A DNA stretch of 64,000 nucleotides from RGIG3013 sp045538935. GTDB lineage: Bacteria; Bacillota; Clostridia; Oscillospirales; Acutalibacteraceae. Shown here in pieces: positions 56,508-64,000 of this stretch. The notes under the pieces were generated by a model. The model was not told the origin of the DNA. It did no database searches and worked only from the letters and a program-made list of their open reading frames with translations. Made by a program: the position numbers and the translations under genes. The stretch covers positions 1-64,000 of the forward strand of contig JAZQEI010000004.1 in NCBI GenBank assembly GCA_045538935.1, given 5' to 3'. Within the stretch, counting starts at the first letter, position 1, and the number at the start of each line of letters is the position of its first letter.

Positions 56508-58631
56508 ATGAAAAAGCGAATAGCCCTTGCAGTTTTAATTGCAGCAACGGTATTTATGGTTTTGTTTTCGGTATTGTGCTATCCGGGTAAGTACTACATA
56601 AACGCTCCAGCGGGGGATATCTTATACGAGTTTGGCACGGATGATATTGTCGATAGTAGAGATTGCGCAATCGAAGATAATCAAATAATAACCGACTATT
56701 CTGCCGACCCGTATATTCAGTTTAGCGGTTTTTCTACAACGGCAGAGTGCATTGTTATAAATATGGAGTGGCTAGACAACGGCTCCGATATGCTACTATA
56801 TTTTTATAATGATGTTGATTTAAAAGAAGAGGAATATGTTTTTGTACACCCCAATGCCATAATAGACGGCAATGTATTTGTTAAAATTCCCGAAAATACC
56901 GAGTACAAAAGTATTAGACTTAAATCTAAGAGTTCTTACGTTTTAAACACGGTACAGTTTTATGAGAACTGTGAAACGGTTAGAGTAGATACCCCTATAT
57001 CTGCTAAAAGGTATGTTTTTACCGCTCTTGCTACAATTATTACAGCGGTAGGCGTATATTTTTGCGACACTAAATTTTTATTTAGTCAAAAAATTTATAA
57101 CTACACAAAACCTCGCATAAAAAAATATGCGACATTTTCTCTTGGTATAATTTTATCAATTATTTTAAGTTTGGCGGCAGAGTTTGTTATTTTTAGGTTT
57201 TTTGAGCCAAACCCTGCCTTAGCTTTTTTTCATTACGGACGCTTTGCGTTTATATTTGGTGCGGTTTCTGTGATATTCTCATTTTTGTTTTTCTTTAGAG
57301 CTAACGGCACCGAGATTATAAAAAGTCCCGAAAAAATCCTTTTTTGCATAATAATGCTTGTTGGCACGGCGCTTATTATAGGCTCGCCCGTAGGCCAGTG
57401 CAGTTGGGATGTTTGCCGTCATTATGAGTGGGCGCATAATGCTTCATTTTATGGCACCGCATATACTACCAGAGCCGACAAATTAATTTACGATATGAAT
57501 TGGGTCGCATGGCCTAATTATAATAGGGTAATTAATGCCGAGCATATCGCCCAGCTTAACGAATTTGGAAGTATGTATTTGGGCACAGCGTCTGCATCCA
57601 CCAAATTACCGCATATATTAAGCGGTGTGTTTATAGCGGTTGGCAGATTATTTGGAGCTACATTTTTTCAGCAGTTTTTACTTGGCGAGTTTGCTGTTTT
57701 GCTTACATATGCCTCTGTTTGTTATTTTGCAGCAAGAAAACTAAAAAGCGGTAAAATGATATTATCGGTAATAGCATTATTGCCTACAAATTTATTTATG
57801 GTATCAAACTATTCCTACGACGGTTGGGTAACCTCGTTTATAATGCTTGGTACCGCATATTTTGCGGCGCAGATGCAAGACAAAGAAAAAGGTTTTTCTT
57901 TTACCGACACACTAATCATGTGCCTTGCATTTGTACTTGCCTGTTTACCTAAATTGGTTTACTTTACGGTTTTACTTATACCGCTTGTATTAAGAAAATC
58001 TACCTTTACAAAAAAAGATTATAAAATATATTATTCTACCTGCATTAGCAGTATGCTGTTGCTTTGTGTATTGCTTGCAATAAGGTCGGTTTGGTCTATA
58101 AGCTCTGGCGGCGATACTCGCGGCGGCGAAGTAAATTCACAGGAGCAATTTAATTTTATTTTAAATAACATATTTGATTATGCAAAAATACTCTTTAGTT
58201 TCCTTTTAGAGTATTTATCGCCCTTTAAAGCCTACAAGTACATAACCAATTTTGTGCACGTAGGTTGGGGTGTGTTTGCGCCGCTGTATATAACCCTTTT
58301 AGCAGTTACCCCATTTACCGATAAATGCGAACATGACTTGTTTAAAGGACAAAATAAAACAAGAATATTGTCGGTAGCGTTTTTTGTTTTAACTTGTATG
58401 CTTATGGCAACGGCATTTTATATTTCGTTTACCGAGCCGGGAAGCAAAATGATATTAGGCTGCCAGCCCAGGTATATAATTGCACTTTTACTGCCGCTTT
58501 TGCTGTTTATAGGCAACCCCGGAATATTAAAGCTTGCAAACAAAAAATGGTACAATGCAACGATTATGTCGTTGCTAGGCTTCGGCTCACTGTCTAATTT
58601 ATTTGTTTTAACAGTTTCAAACTATTATTAA
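56508..58631 (+). CDS. DUF2142-family polytopic membrane protein, 707 aa
   Basis: N-terminal helix, then an extracytoplasmic beta domain (about 30-165), then about 12 membrane segments. DUF2142 region: the loop GSPVGQCSWDVCRHYEWAHNASFY (in place of the usual PPDEPAHF..), and LKSGKMILSVIALLPTNLFMVSNYSYDGWVTSFIMLG. The late region has GWGVFAPLYITLL and GCQPRYIIALLLPLLLFIG. The fold resembles GT-C glycosyltransferases, so a role in surface glycan assembly is plausible. RBS TGGGGGA; stop followed by a terminator. Confidence 0.82.
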   Translation: MKKRIALAVLIAATVFMVLFSVLCYPGKYYINAPAGDILYEFGTDDIVDSRDCAIEDNQIITDYSADPYIQFSGFSTTAECIVINMEWLDNGSDMLLYFYNDVDLKEEEYVFVHPNAIIDGNVFVKIPENTEYKSIRLKSKSSYVLNTVQFYENCETVRVDTPISAKRYVFTALATIITAVGVYFCDTKFLFSQKIYNYTKPRIKKYATFSLGIILSIILSLAAEFVIFRFFEPNPALAFFHYGRFAFIFGAVSVIFSFLFFFRANGTEIIKSPEKILFCIIMLVGTALIIGSPVGQCSWDVCRHYEWAHNASFYGTAYTTRADKLIYDMNWVAWPNYNRVINAEHIAQLNEFGSMYLGTASASTKLPHILSGVFIAVGRLFGATFFQQFLLGEFAVLLTYASVCYFAARKLKSGKMILSVIALLPTNLFMVSNYSYDGWVTSFIMLGTAYFAAQMQDKEKGFSFTDTLIMCLAFVLACLPKLVYFTVLLIPLVLRKSTFTKKDYKIYYSTCISSMLLLCVLLAIRSVWSISSGGDTRGGEVNSQEQFNFILNNIFDYAKILFSFLLEYLSPFKAYKYITNFVHVGWGVFAPLYITLLAVTPFTDKCEHDLFKGQNKTRILSVAFFVLTCMLMATAFYISFTEPGSKMILGCQPRYIIALLLPLLLFIGNPGILKLANKKWYNATIMSLLGFGSLSNLFVLTVSNYY

Positions 58632-58683
58632 GTGCTAGAAATTGCAGTAGTTTTAAGTAACATTTTAAAATAATACTAAATAC

Positions 58684-58725
58684 AAAAAGAATGTCACTCA
58701 TTTTAAAAGAGCGACGTTCTTTTTT
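58684..58725. terminator. Terminator after the DUF2142 gene
   Basis: AAAAAGAATGTCACTC / GAGCGACGTTCTTTTT; stem with two wobble positions, then T. Confidence 0.85.
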
Positions 58726-58788
58726 GCATTATATTCGCCTGTGCTACATATATAATAATAAAGATTTAAAAAGGATAGGTGATTCAAA

Positions 58789-59721
58789 TTGAAAACATTT
58801 TGCCCTGAAGGGTGGTTAAATAATAAAAAAGAAAATAAGCGTTTAATGCTTACTCCAAGTGATTTAACCGAAGCTCATATAAATGGAGAAATATTAGAGT
58901 CTGTTGCCGTAATGTGCGATGCTGAGCATAATTTAGTGGTTAATTTAGGCTGTATGAAGGGCATTATTCCAAGAGAAGAGGGTGCTATAGGTATACAAAG
59001 CGGCAAAACCAGAGATATAGCACTTATATCTAGGGTGGGTAAACCCGTAAGCTTTATGGTTACCGATTTAAAGTTTGATGAAGATGGAAACCCATATGGT
59101 GTTCTCTCGCGCCGCAAGGCTCAACAAAAATGTATAGAACAATATATTTGCGAGTTATCTGTTGGCGATGTTATAAATGCAAAGGTAACACATTTAGAAA
59201 GCTTTGGCGCTTTTTGCGATATCGGTTGCGGTATAATTGCGTTACTTCCTATAGATTCAATTTCTGTTTCGCGCATTGCACACCCTAAGGATCGCTTTTT
59301 ACCGGGTGATGATATTAAGGTTATAATAAAAAGCATTGCCGACGACGGTAGAATAACTTTATCCTCTAAAGAACTGCTTGGCACGTGGGAAGAAAATGCC
59401 AATAAATTTAAAACGGGTCAGACTGTGTCGGGTATTGTCCGTTCGGTAGAAGACTATGGAATTTTTGTAGAGCTTACTCCAAATCTTGCGGGCCTTGCCG
59501 AAGCAAAATCTGGGGTAGAAGTAGGTCAAGTGGCCAGTGTGTACATAAAAAGTATTATCCCCGAAAAAATGAAAATAAAGCTAATTGTTATAGATAGTTT
59601 TTTTGATACATCTGGCCCAAAACAATTAGAGTATTTACACACAAGCGAACATATAGACTATTGGCAATATTCACCTAGTGTAAGTCCAAGAAAAATAATA
59701 AGTGAGTTTAAAAATTTTTAA
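58789..59721 (+). CDS. S1-domain RNA-binding protein, 310 aa
   Basis: Starts at TTG 58789 after GGATAGGTGA. Three S1/OB units can be followed. An atypical first unit spans about 30-110 (GEILESVAVMCDAEHNLVVNLGCMKGIIPREE). The second lies at about 122-195 (VGDVINAKVTHLESFGAFCDIGCGIIALLPIDSIS..RFLPGDDIKVIIKSI). The third lies at about 208-270 (TGQTVSGIVRSVEDYGIFVELTPNLAGLAE). The DDGRITLSSKELLG end between units is classic for S1. Relatives are ribosomal protein S1-like factors in Clostridia. Probably binds mRNA or ribosomes; exact role unknown. Single gene. Confidence 0.9.
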   Translation: MKTFCPEGWLNNKKENKRLMLTPSDLTEAHINGEILESVAVMCDAEHNLVVNLGCMKGIIPREEGAIGIQSGKTRDIALISRVGKPVSFMVTDLKFDEDGNPYGVLSRRKAQQKCIEQYICELSVGDVINAKVTHLESFGAFCDIGCGIIALLPIDSISVSRIAHPKDRFLPGDDIKVIIKSIADDGRITLSSKELLGTWEENANKFKTGQTVSGIVRSVEDYGIFVELTPNLAGLAEAKSGVEVGQVASVYIKSIIPEKMKIKLIVIDSFFDTSGPKQLEYLHTSEHIDYWQYSPSVSPRKIISEFKNF

Positions 59722-59822
59722 AACGAATTAGCAAAGTCCGTTTTTTTGGACACACAATATGTTAAATTTAAAACGTCAAGAGGAGATAAAAAACAATTTT
59801 TGACAAAAATTTTAAAAAAACC

Positions 59823-59851
59823 TTGACAAATAAAACGCTCTAATATATAAT
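59823..59851 (+). promoter_or_regulatory. Consensus promoter of the 63-aa protein gene
   Basis: TTGACA (59823-59828), 17 bp, TATAAT (59846-59851). Both boxes perfect. Another TTGACA about 25 bp upstream has no fitting -10. Confidence 0.8.
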
Positions 59852-59894
59852 AAAAACAGAAAAAGAACAAATGTTCGTTTTGGAGGAAATCAAA

Positions 59895-60086
59895 ATGAGT
59901 TTATCTTATACACTATCTACTATTATAGAAATAGCCGTTGGTGGCTTTATAATTTGGGGCTTTTTTAACGAGGGCAAAATAGCGGCCTTTGAACAAAAGT
60001 TATTTAAGAAAATCAAAGCACGTTTTGCAAGACCCAAAGTATCTGTTGTAAGAGTAGAGGCTAAAAGCACTCGCCACTGTGCATAG
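59895..60086 (+). CDS. Small membrane protein, 63 aa
   Basis: Start at ATG 59895, eight bases after TGGAGGA. One hydrophobic helix at about 5-24 (YTLSTIIEIAVGGFIIWGFF), then an amphipathic, very basic region (KLFKKIKARFARPKVSVVRVEAKSTRHCA). No family recognised. Perfect -35 and -10 boxes and a strong ribosome site suggest high expression. It stands alone. Confidence 0.75.
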   Translation: MSLSYTLSTIIEIAVGGFIIWGFFNEGKIAAFEQKLFKKIKARFARPKVSVVRVEAKSTRHCA

Positions 60087-60136
60087 TTTTTGTTTTTTTA
60101 TCCATTCTTTTCGTTTCCTTTCATTTACCACCATAT

Positions 60137-60180
60137 TAAGTAAGCACCGCTGCAGAAAAAACTGTGGCGGTGCTTACTTA
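60137..60180. terminator. Long hairpin after the 63-aa gene
   Basis: TAAGTAAGCACCGC / GCGGTGCTTACTTA, 14 bp perfect, loop of 16. A proper T-run is missing, so it may be a weak terminator or an RNA stabiliser. Confidence 0.65.
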
Positions 60181-60197
60181 TATGTATTTTAAACTTA

Positions 60198-60226
60198 TTG
60201 ACTAAAAATCTCTTTTAAGGTATACT
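60198..60226 (+). promoter_or_regulatory. Promoter of the glycosyltransferase gene
   Basis: TTGACT (60198-60203), 17 bp, TATACT (60221-60226). Confidence 0.75.
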
Positions 60227-60264
60227 TAAAAGGTAAATATTTATAGTTTTACAGAGGTGCATTT

Positions 60265-61572
60265 ATGGCTAACAAATTGGTCAGTGTTTGTATTAACGCA
60301 TACAATGCGGAAAAGTTTATTTTAAAAACTGTAGAATCTGTTTTAAACCAAACATATAAAAATTTGCAGGTAATTATTGTTGATGACTGTTCTACAGATA
60401 ACACCTACGACCTTGTTAAATCAATAAGCGATGATCGCGTTGAGATATATAAGACGGCACTTAACGGGCATATGTCGTTTGCATGCAATGAGGCGTTAAG
60501 GCACGTTAAGGGCGATTATGTTGCGCATCTTGATGCCGATGATTTATGGGTGGAAAACAAGATAGAAAAGCAGGTTGCTTTTTTAGAACAAAATCCCGAG
60601 TATGCTGCTTGCTTTACCTATGCCGAGATAATAGATGAAAACGGCGATGTTTGTGATGAAAGTTACGACGATTTTAGGAAATTATTTGTCTTTGAAAATC
60701 GTTCGCGCGCACAAATGTATAGGTTTTTATTTGATAATTCTAATAAACTTTGCCATTGTAGTGCTTTGGTAAAAACCGACATTGTTAAAAAAGTAGGCGC
60801 CTATGACAACACAATACTATATCTTCAAGATTATGATTATTGGATGAGATTACTCACTATTTCATCAATATATATACTTCCTGAACGTCTTACTTTAGTT
60901 AGGCGCCATAGCACTAACAATAGCAATATGAACGATGAAAAGTGGAGTGCGTACCGGAACGAATCAATAAGAATTATTTATAAGTCAATAAATCTTTGTC
61001 CCGACGATTTGTTCCTCGAAGCTTTTGCTGATAAGCTTAAAATACAAGGTCTGCATACCAATGAGGAAGTCGAGTTAGAAAAGGCGTTGCTATTACTTGA
61101 AGGGTCACCTGTTTTTAAAGAAAATCCCGTTTTGGGCTTGTATAAATTCGCAGAACTTTTTAAAGAAGAAGATTATATAAAACTGGCAGAACAAAAGTTT
61201 GGATTTTCAACTAGAGATTTATATAAAATTCAGCAAAGTAAGTGCTATATCGATATTGGCGAGTATAAGCATTTGGTAGGTACTGTTAATAATTTAGATT
61301 CACAACTTAATATAGAAAAGAATCTCAATAAACAAACAACCGAAGAACTAGAACGCTGTAAAAAATATATAAATGATTTAGAGGTGGTTAGAGATTCTAG
61401 CAATTCGCATATTAGTAATCTTGAAAACTATATAAAACAGCTTGAAGGTTACGTGCGCGAGTTAGAAAACCGCGTCAATCTTCTTAATGACAATATAAAT
61501 GAGATCACAAATAGCTTTTTTTGGAAAATTACCAAACCTTTTAGAAAAATCAAATCTTTATTTAACAAATAA
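60265..61572 (+). CDS. Family 2 glycosyltransferase with C-terminal coiled coil, 435 aa
   Basis: GT-A fold, residues 1-220: VSVCINAYNAEKFILKTVESVLNQTYKNLQVIIVDDCSTDNT (NDP-sugar binding), HLDADDLWVENKIEKQVAFLEQNPEYA (the DXD-type DAD), YLQDYDYWMRLLTIS (acid-base). Then a linker domain, and at about 340-420 a strong coiled coil (NNLDSQLNIEKNLNKQTTEELERCK.. to ..RELENRVNLLNDNINEITN), ending in the amphipathic KITKPFRKIKSLF. Tails like that occur in wall-polysaccharide glycosyltransferases and may tether the enzyme. Next to DUF2142 and GT2 genes: likely a surface-glycan locus. Confidence 0.9.
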   Translation: MANKLVSVCINAYNAEKFILKTVESVLNQTYKNLQVIIVDDCSTDNTYDLVKSISDDRVEIYKTALNGHMSFACNEALRHVKGDYVAHLDADDLWVENKIEKQVAFLEQNPEYAACFTYAEIIDENGDVCDESYDDFRKLFVFENRSRAQMYRFLFDNSNKLCHCSALVKTDIVKKVGAYDNTILYLQDYDYWMRLLTISSIYILPERLTLVRRHSTNNSNMNDEKWSAYRNESIRIIYKSINLCPDDLFLEAFADKLKIQGLHTNEEVELEKALLLLEGSPVFKENPVLGLYKFAELFKEEDYIKLAEQKFGFSTRDLYKIQQSKCYIDIGEYKHLVGTVNNLDSQLNIEKNLNKQTTEELERCKKYINDLEVVRDSSNSHISNLENYIKQLEGYVRELENRVNLLNDNINEITNSFFWKITKPFRKIKSLFNK

Positions 61573-61610
61573 AAACAAGCCTCAAACTGTTACGTTTGAG
61601 GCTTGTTTTT
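61571..61610. terminator. Bidirectional terminator between convergent genes
   Basis: AAAAACAAGCCTCAAAC / GTTTGAGGCTTGTTTTT, loop TGTTAC; it reaches both stop codons. Confidence 0.93.
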
Positions 61611-63640
61611 TATATCCAATATCGGTTTAACAAAACTACAGCAATATATATAAACACCGTTAAATGATAACCGCACAAATATGTTACGTGGTTAATGCCT
61701 TGAATACTCTTTGATATTTTCGGGAAGTACCATGGCACAAGAAGTAGGGGTAAGATGGGAAGAAAGTATCTGCCTTGTATTCCGCCAATTAGAGGGATGT
61801 CTATTATATATTTTGAAATATCGGCAACAGAAATTATCTCGGAGTCTATGCCGTTAGCCGCAAGGGTCCATGTAAACATAGAAAGAATAGTAATAATCGA
61901 CATACCAAAGAATACAATAACCATTATTACAATATCAAACTTATTAAAAGGATTTTTTTCTAATGGTTTGTGTCCTTTATTGTGAAAATCAAAAAGGCTG
62001 AAGAATAGCAAGTTTGCAATAACAAAAACAGAAAAAATTAATGCTACGGGTGTATCAAACCAACCGAGATCGCCTGTGATTTGTATCAGCCAACCAGAAG
62101 AATATTGTATGATAGTATTTAAAATTAATTTGCTTGATGCCTTTATGTTTAGGAATGTAGCAATTAGTATTTTTCCGTAACTGATTTTTGGTAAAACTTT
62201 TATTCCAAATATAATAGCGGCAATTACACACAACAGCGCAGCCGACAAAAATAGCCACTTGTGTTTTTTAATGAAATCTCCGGTAAGTCTAAACAAATAA
62301 AAGTTAAAGTCGATTTTTGATATGGGAATAGTTAATATTAAAACTACTACTAACGCATATGGTATTTTTGTTACGGCAATAACAAAAACTAACGATAACA
62401 TTATTGCTAAATCTAAAAGGGTGAATTTGTCTTTGCTGAATTTAACGTATAATACATAAGCGAAAAACAAAAAATATGTCGAAAGCAAGAACGAATCGTA
62501 TGATAACGACGGAAACTCTTGCAGACAGATAGGTAAAAGTAAAATTGCCGTCATTAATTCTTTTTTTATTGGTATTATTTTAATAGTCCAATACCCAAAG
62601 ATTGCATATGATAACACGGCAAAAATTTCTGATACACTTAGTACCGCCCAAAGCGGAAGCCTCAAAAGCGAGGTTAAAACAACACCAATAGCTTGCGGTA
62701 AATGTCTTAAAACCAAAACAGATGGCAAAGTAAACCGACTTGGCAATTGCGATATGGTATTCATATTAAAATATGTTAATAAGTTTACTTTTTGATCAAA
62801 GTTTCTTGTTATGCGTGCGGTATCGGCAAAATCGCCTATAGCATTTATATCAATATCCCAGTTTAATTCTTCGTAAATTAACAAAAGGTGCGTTAATTCG
62901 TCGGGAACCTGATATATTGGCATTAAAAAAGCAAAAATAAAACCAGAAATAATAGCGGTGAAAAAGAAGACTTTTTCACAATTGAATTTATTTTTGAAAA
63001 GTTTTTGGTCGCATCTGCTTTTAATAATAAAATATACTATAAGCCAAATACCAACAGATACAAGAGTACCTGTAATTATATCTAAAACAAGCTGCTTTTT
63101 TAATGCGAGAATATCGGCTGTATCGTTTATCTTTATTGAAGAAATACTAACTATTTCAGGGTTTACTATTTGTGAACCGCCGTATGCATCGTATCTTGAA
63201 TAAATTTCGATTTCTTCGGCCGAAGAAACACCAATTTTATGCAGTGATGTATATCCGCGTATGCCGGTGTTAGATATACCAAACGATTCGGTTTTGTTGT
63301 TTTCTAAAATACGTAACGAAATGTCGCCTGTGCTTGTTTTTTGGTCATCGAATTGAATGGATATAGAAACAATTTTTTTCGGTATGTTTTCCAAAAACAA
63401 CGAATAATCATGAGATACGGCCCCTACACCGTTGGGCTCACTAACAACAATATTCTGATTAGATTTTATATATTCGCTGTCAAAAGTTTTTGATTCGCTT
63501 TGTGAGAACAAAAGGGAAGTGGTTTTTCCAAAAGAAAACAAATCGAAATTTCCCATTGACACATAAGTAACCAGTATATAAAGTGTTACGATAAAAGCTA
63601 GAGTTAATGCTAGTATCTTTTTTATATTAGCTTTTTGCAC
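61610..63640 (-). CDS. DUF2142-family polytopic membrane protein, 676 aa
   Basis: Start is GTG 63640, with GAGGTG a few bases upstream; it overlaps the end of the upstream glycosyltransferase gene by 14 bp. An N-terminal helix, an extracytoplasmic beta domain (about 40-180), then about 11 helices. The canonical DUF2142 loop is present: FIFAFLMPIYQVPDELTHLLLIYEELN, followed by ICLQEFPSLSYDSFLLSTYFLFFAYVLY and LVFVIAVTKIPYALVVV. GT-C-like; likely moves or attaches a sugar outside the membrane. Same overall plan as the 56508 protein, but little sequence in common. Confidence 0.87.
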   Translation of the reverse strand: MQKANIKKILALTLAFIVTLYILVTYVSMGNFDLFSFGKTTSLLFSQSESKTFDSEYIKSNQNIVVSEPNGVGAVSHDYSLFLENIPKKIVSISIQFDDQKTSTGDISLRILENNKTESFGISNTGIRGYTSLHKIGVSSAEEIEIYSRYDAYGGSQIVNPEIVSISSIKINDTADILALKKQLVLDIITGTLVSVGIWLIVYFIIKSRCDQKLFKNKFNCEKVFFFTAIISGFIFAFLMPIYQVPDELTHLLLIYEELNWDIDINAIGDFADTARITRNFDQKVNLLTYFNMNTISQLPSRFTLPSVLVLRHLPQAIGVVLTSLLRLPLWAVLSVSEIFAVLSYAIFGYWTIKIIPIKKELMTAILLLPICLQEFPSLSYDSFLLSTYFLFFAYVLYVKFSKDKFTLLDLAIMLSLVFVIAVTKIPYALVVVLILTIPISKIDFNFYLFRLTGDFIKKHKWLFLSAALLCVIAAIIFGIKVLPKISYGKILIATFLNIKASSKLILNTIIQYSSGWLIQITGDLGWFDTPVALIFSVFVIANLLFFSLFDFHNKGHKPLEKNPFNKFDIVIMVIVFFGMSIITILSMFTWTLAANGIDSEIISVADISKYIIDIPLIGGIQGRYFLPILPLLLVPWYFPKISKSIQGINHVTYLCGYHLTVFIYIAVVLLNRYWI

Positions 63641-64000
63641 CTTTTACACCTCGTTTGTAATCAATATAGCCTCTAAACATTGCCCAAAGCTTTTTAAGTT
63701 TTTGCTTTTCACAAATTAAAATTCCTTTTACTTCGTTTTTGGTGCATCTTCTTTCGGCATAGCAATAATCGGGATGTCTGTCTTCGTACATATCGCAAAA
63801 ATAATGTCTGTTTCTTACAATATAATAACGTCTCATGGGACTGTGATTTGATCCACAGTATGTTTTTCCGCGGAATTTTTTAAATACAACATCGCCTAAA
63901 TTGTGTTTGAGCTCTACCTGTGGTAAACGCCATATATCATATCCGTGGTCACGAAGATTAAGACAATAATCAAAATCTACCGCATCTATAAACATCCAAT
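63627..64000 (-). CDS. Family 2 glycosyltransferase, C-terminal part (partial)
   Basis: The gene begins beyond the right edge; the frame is open to the last base. The visible 123 or so residues start in FIDAVDFDYCLNLRDHGYDIWRLPQVELKHNLGD, the GT2 acid-base region (DxD-C-R) seen in rhamnosyl- and glycosyltransferases. PMRRYYIVRNRHYF follows, the usual late block, then a basic tail. It is coupled to the DUF2142 gene downstream by a 14-bp overlap, so both act in one pathway. Confidence 0.85.
   Translation of the reverse strand, partial: WMFIDAVDFDYCLNLRDHGYDIWRLPQVELKHNLGDVVFKKFRGKTYCGSNHSPMRRYYIVRNRHYFCDMYEDRHPDYCYAERRCTKNEVKGILICEKQKLKKLWAMFRGYIDYKRGVKGAKS

Overview
The window is chromosomal DNA from a low-GC Gram-positive anaerobe. 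It most resembles a gut-type Clostridia genome (Oscillospirales/Ruminococcaceae-like). Grounds for this are a one-chain pyruvate:ferredoxin oxidoreductase, QueH-type queuosine synthesis, the YfmF/YfmH-lgt-folD cluster, many lipoproteins with Ser/Glu/Asn-rich linkers, strong GGAGG or GGTG ribosome sites, frequent TTG/GTG starts, and many sigma-A promoters with exact 17-bp spacers. The assignment is inferred from gene content; no 16S sequence is present.

Layout. 1-743: end of an rRNA operon with the order 23S, tRNA-Lys, tRNA-Glu, 5S, tRNA-Asn, terminator. 745-3168: accessory patch of two cassette-like units, each made of a hairpin array, a shared promoter/RBS module, a small membrane protein or lipoprotein gene, a shared 3' motif and a terminator. 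A candidate structured RNA follows. 3167-7523: small XRE repressors divergent from a lipoprotein and a zinc-ribbon membrane protein, a nicotinamidase-like hydrolase and a phosphodiesterase-like enzyme. 7524-7992: decayed DNA. 7993-16459: permease, YgjV and HAD genes, a DUF3048 lipoprotein, a GDSL esterase, an NSS symporter, then SulP-GtrA-cysteine synthase.

16523-31340 is the most interesting region. An AraC regulator (probably with a CTG start) heads a unit with an SGNH hydrolase and an amidohydrolase. A nine-gene operon follows: second amidohydrolase, M55 D-aminopeptidase, two DegT aminotransferases, three Gfo/Idh/MocA oxidoreductases (two adjacent, one last), NagB and NagA. After it come a cytoplasmic GH20 hexosaminidase and a HAD phosphatase. 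The same tandem box (GAGCAA-N4-GTGCAA after an A-tract) lies upstream of both AraC-linked units, so they are probably co-regulated. The enzymes suggest intracellular processing of a modified amino sugar or peptidoglycan-like fragment, ending in GlcNAc-6-P to Fru-6-P. No transporter is encoded in the cluster.

31399-41635: NhaC antiporter, a third amidohydrolase, esterase, small membrane protein, radical SAM protein, PutP symporter, another XRE/lipoprotein divergent pair (an orphan solute-binding protein), QueH and a CNNM/CorC-type protein. 41904-45449: pyruvate:ferredoxin oxidoreductase. 45647-46540: a membrane protein gene bracketed by two pairs of REP-like repeats. 46585-50856: GH13 amylase and glycogen phosphorylase. 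51118-51267: a 49-residue membrane protein gene. 51429-56487: YfmF, YfmH, Lgt, FolD and a membrane protein. 56508-64000: DUF2142 membrane proteins, an S1-domain protein and glycosyltransferases, suggesting a surface-polysaccharide locus that continues past the right edge.
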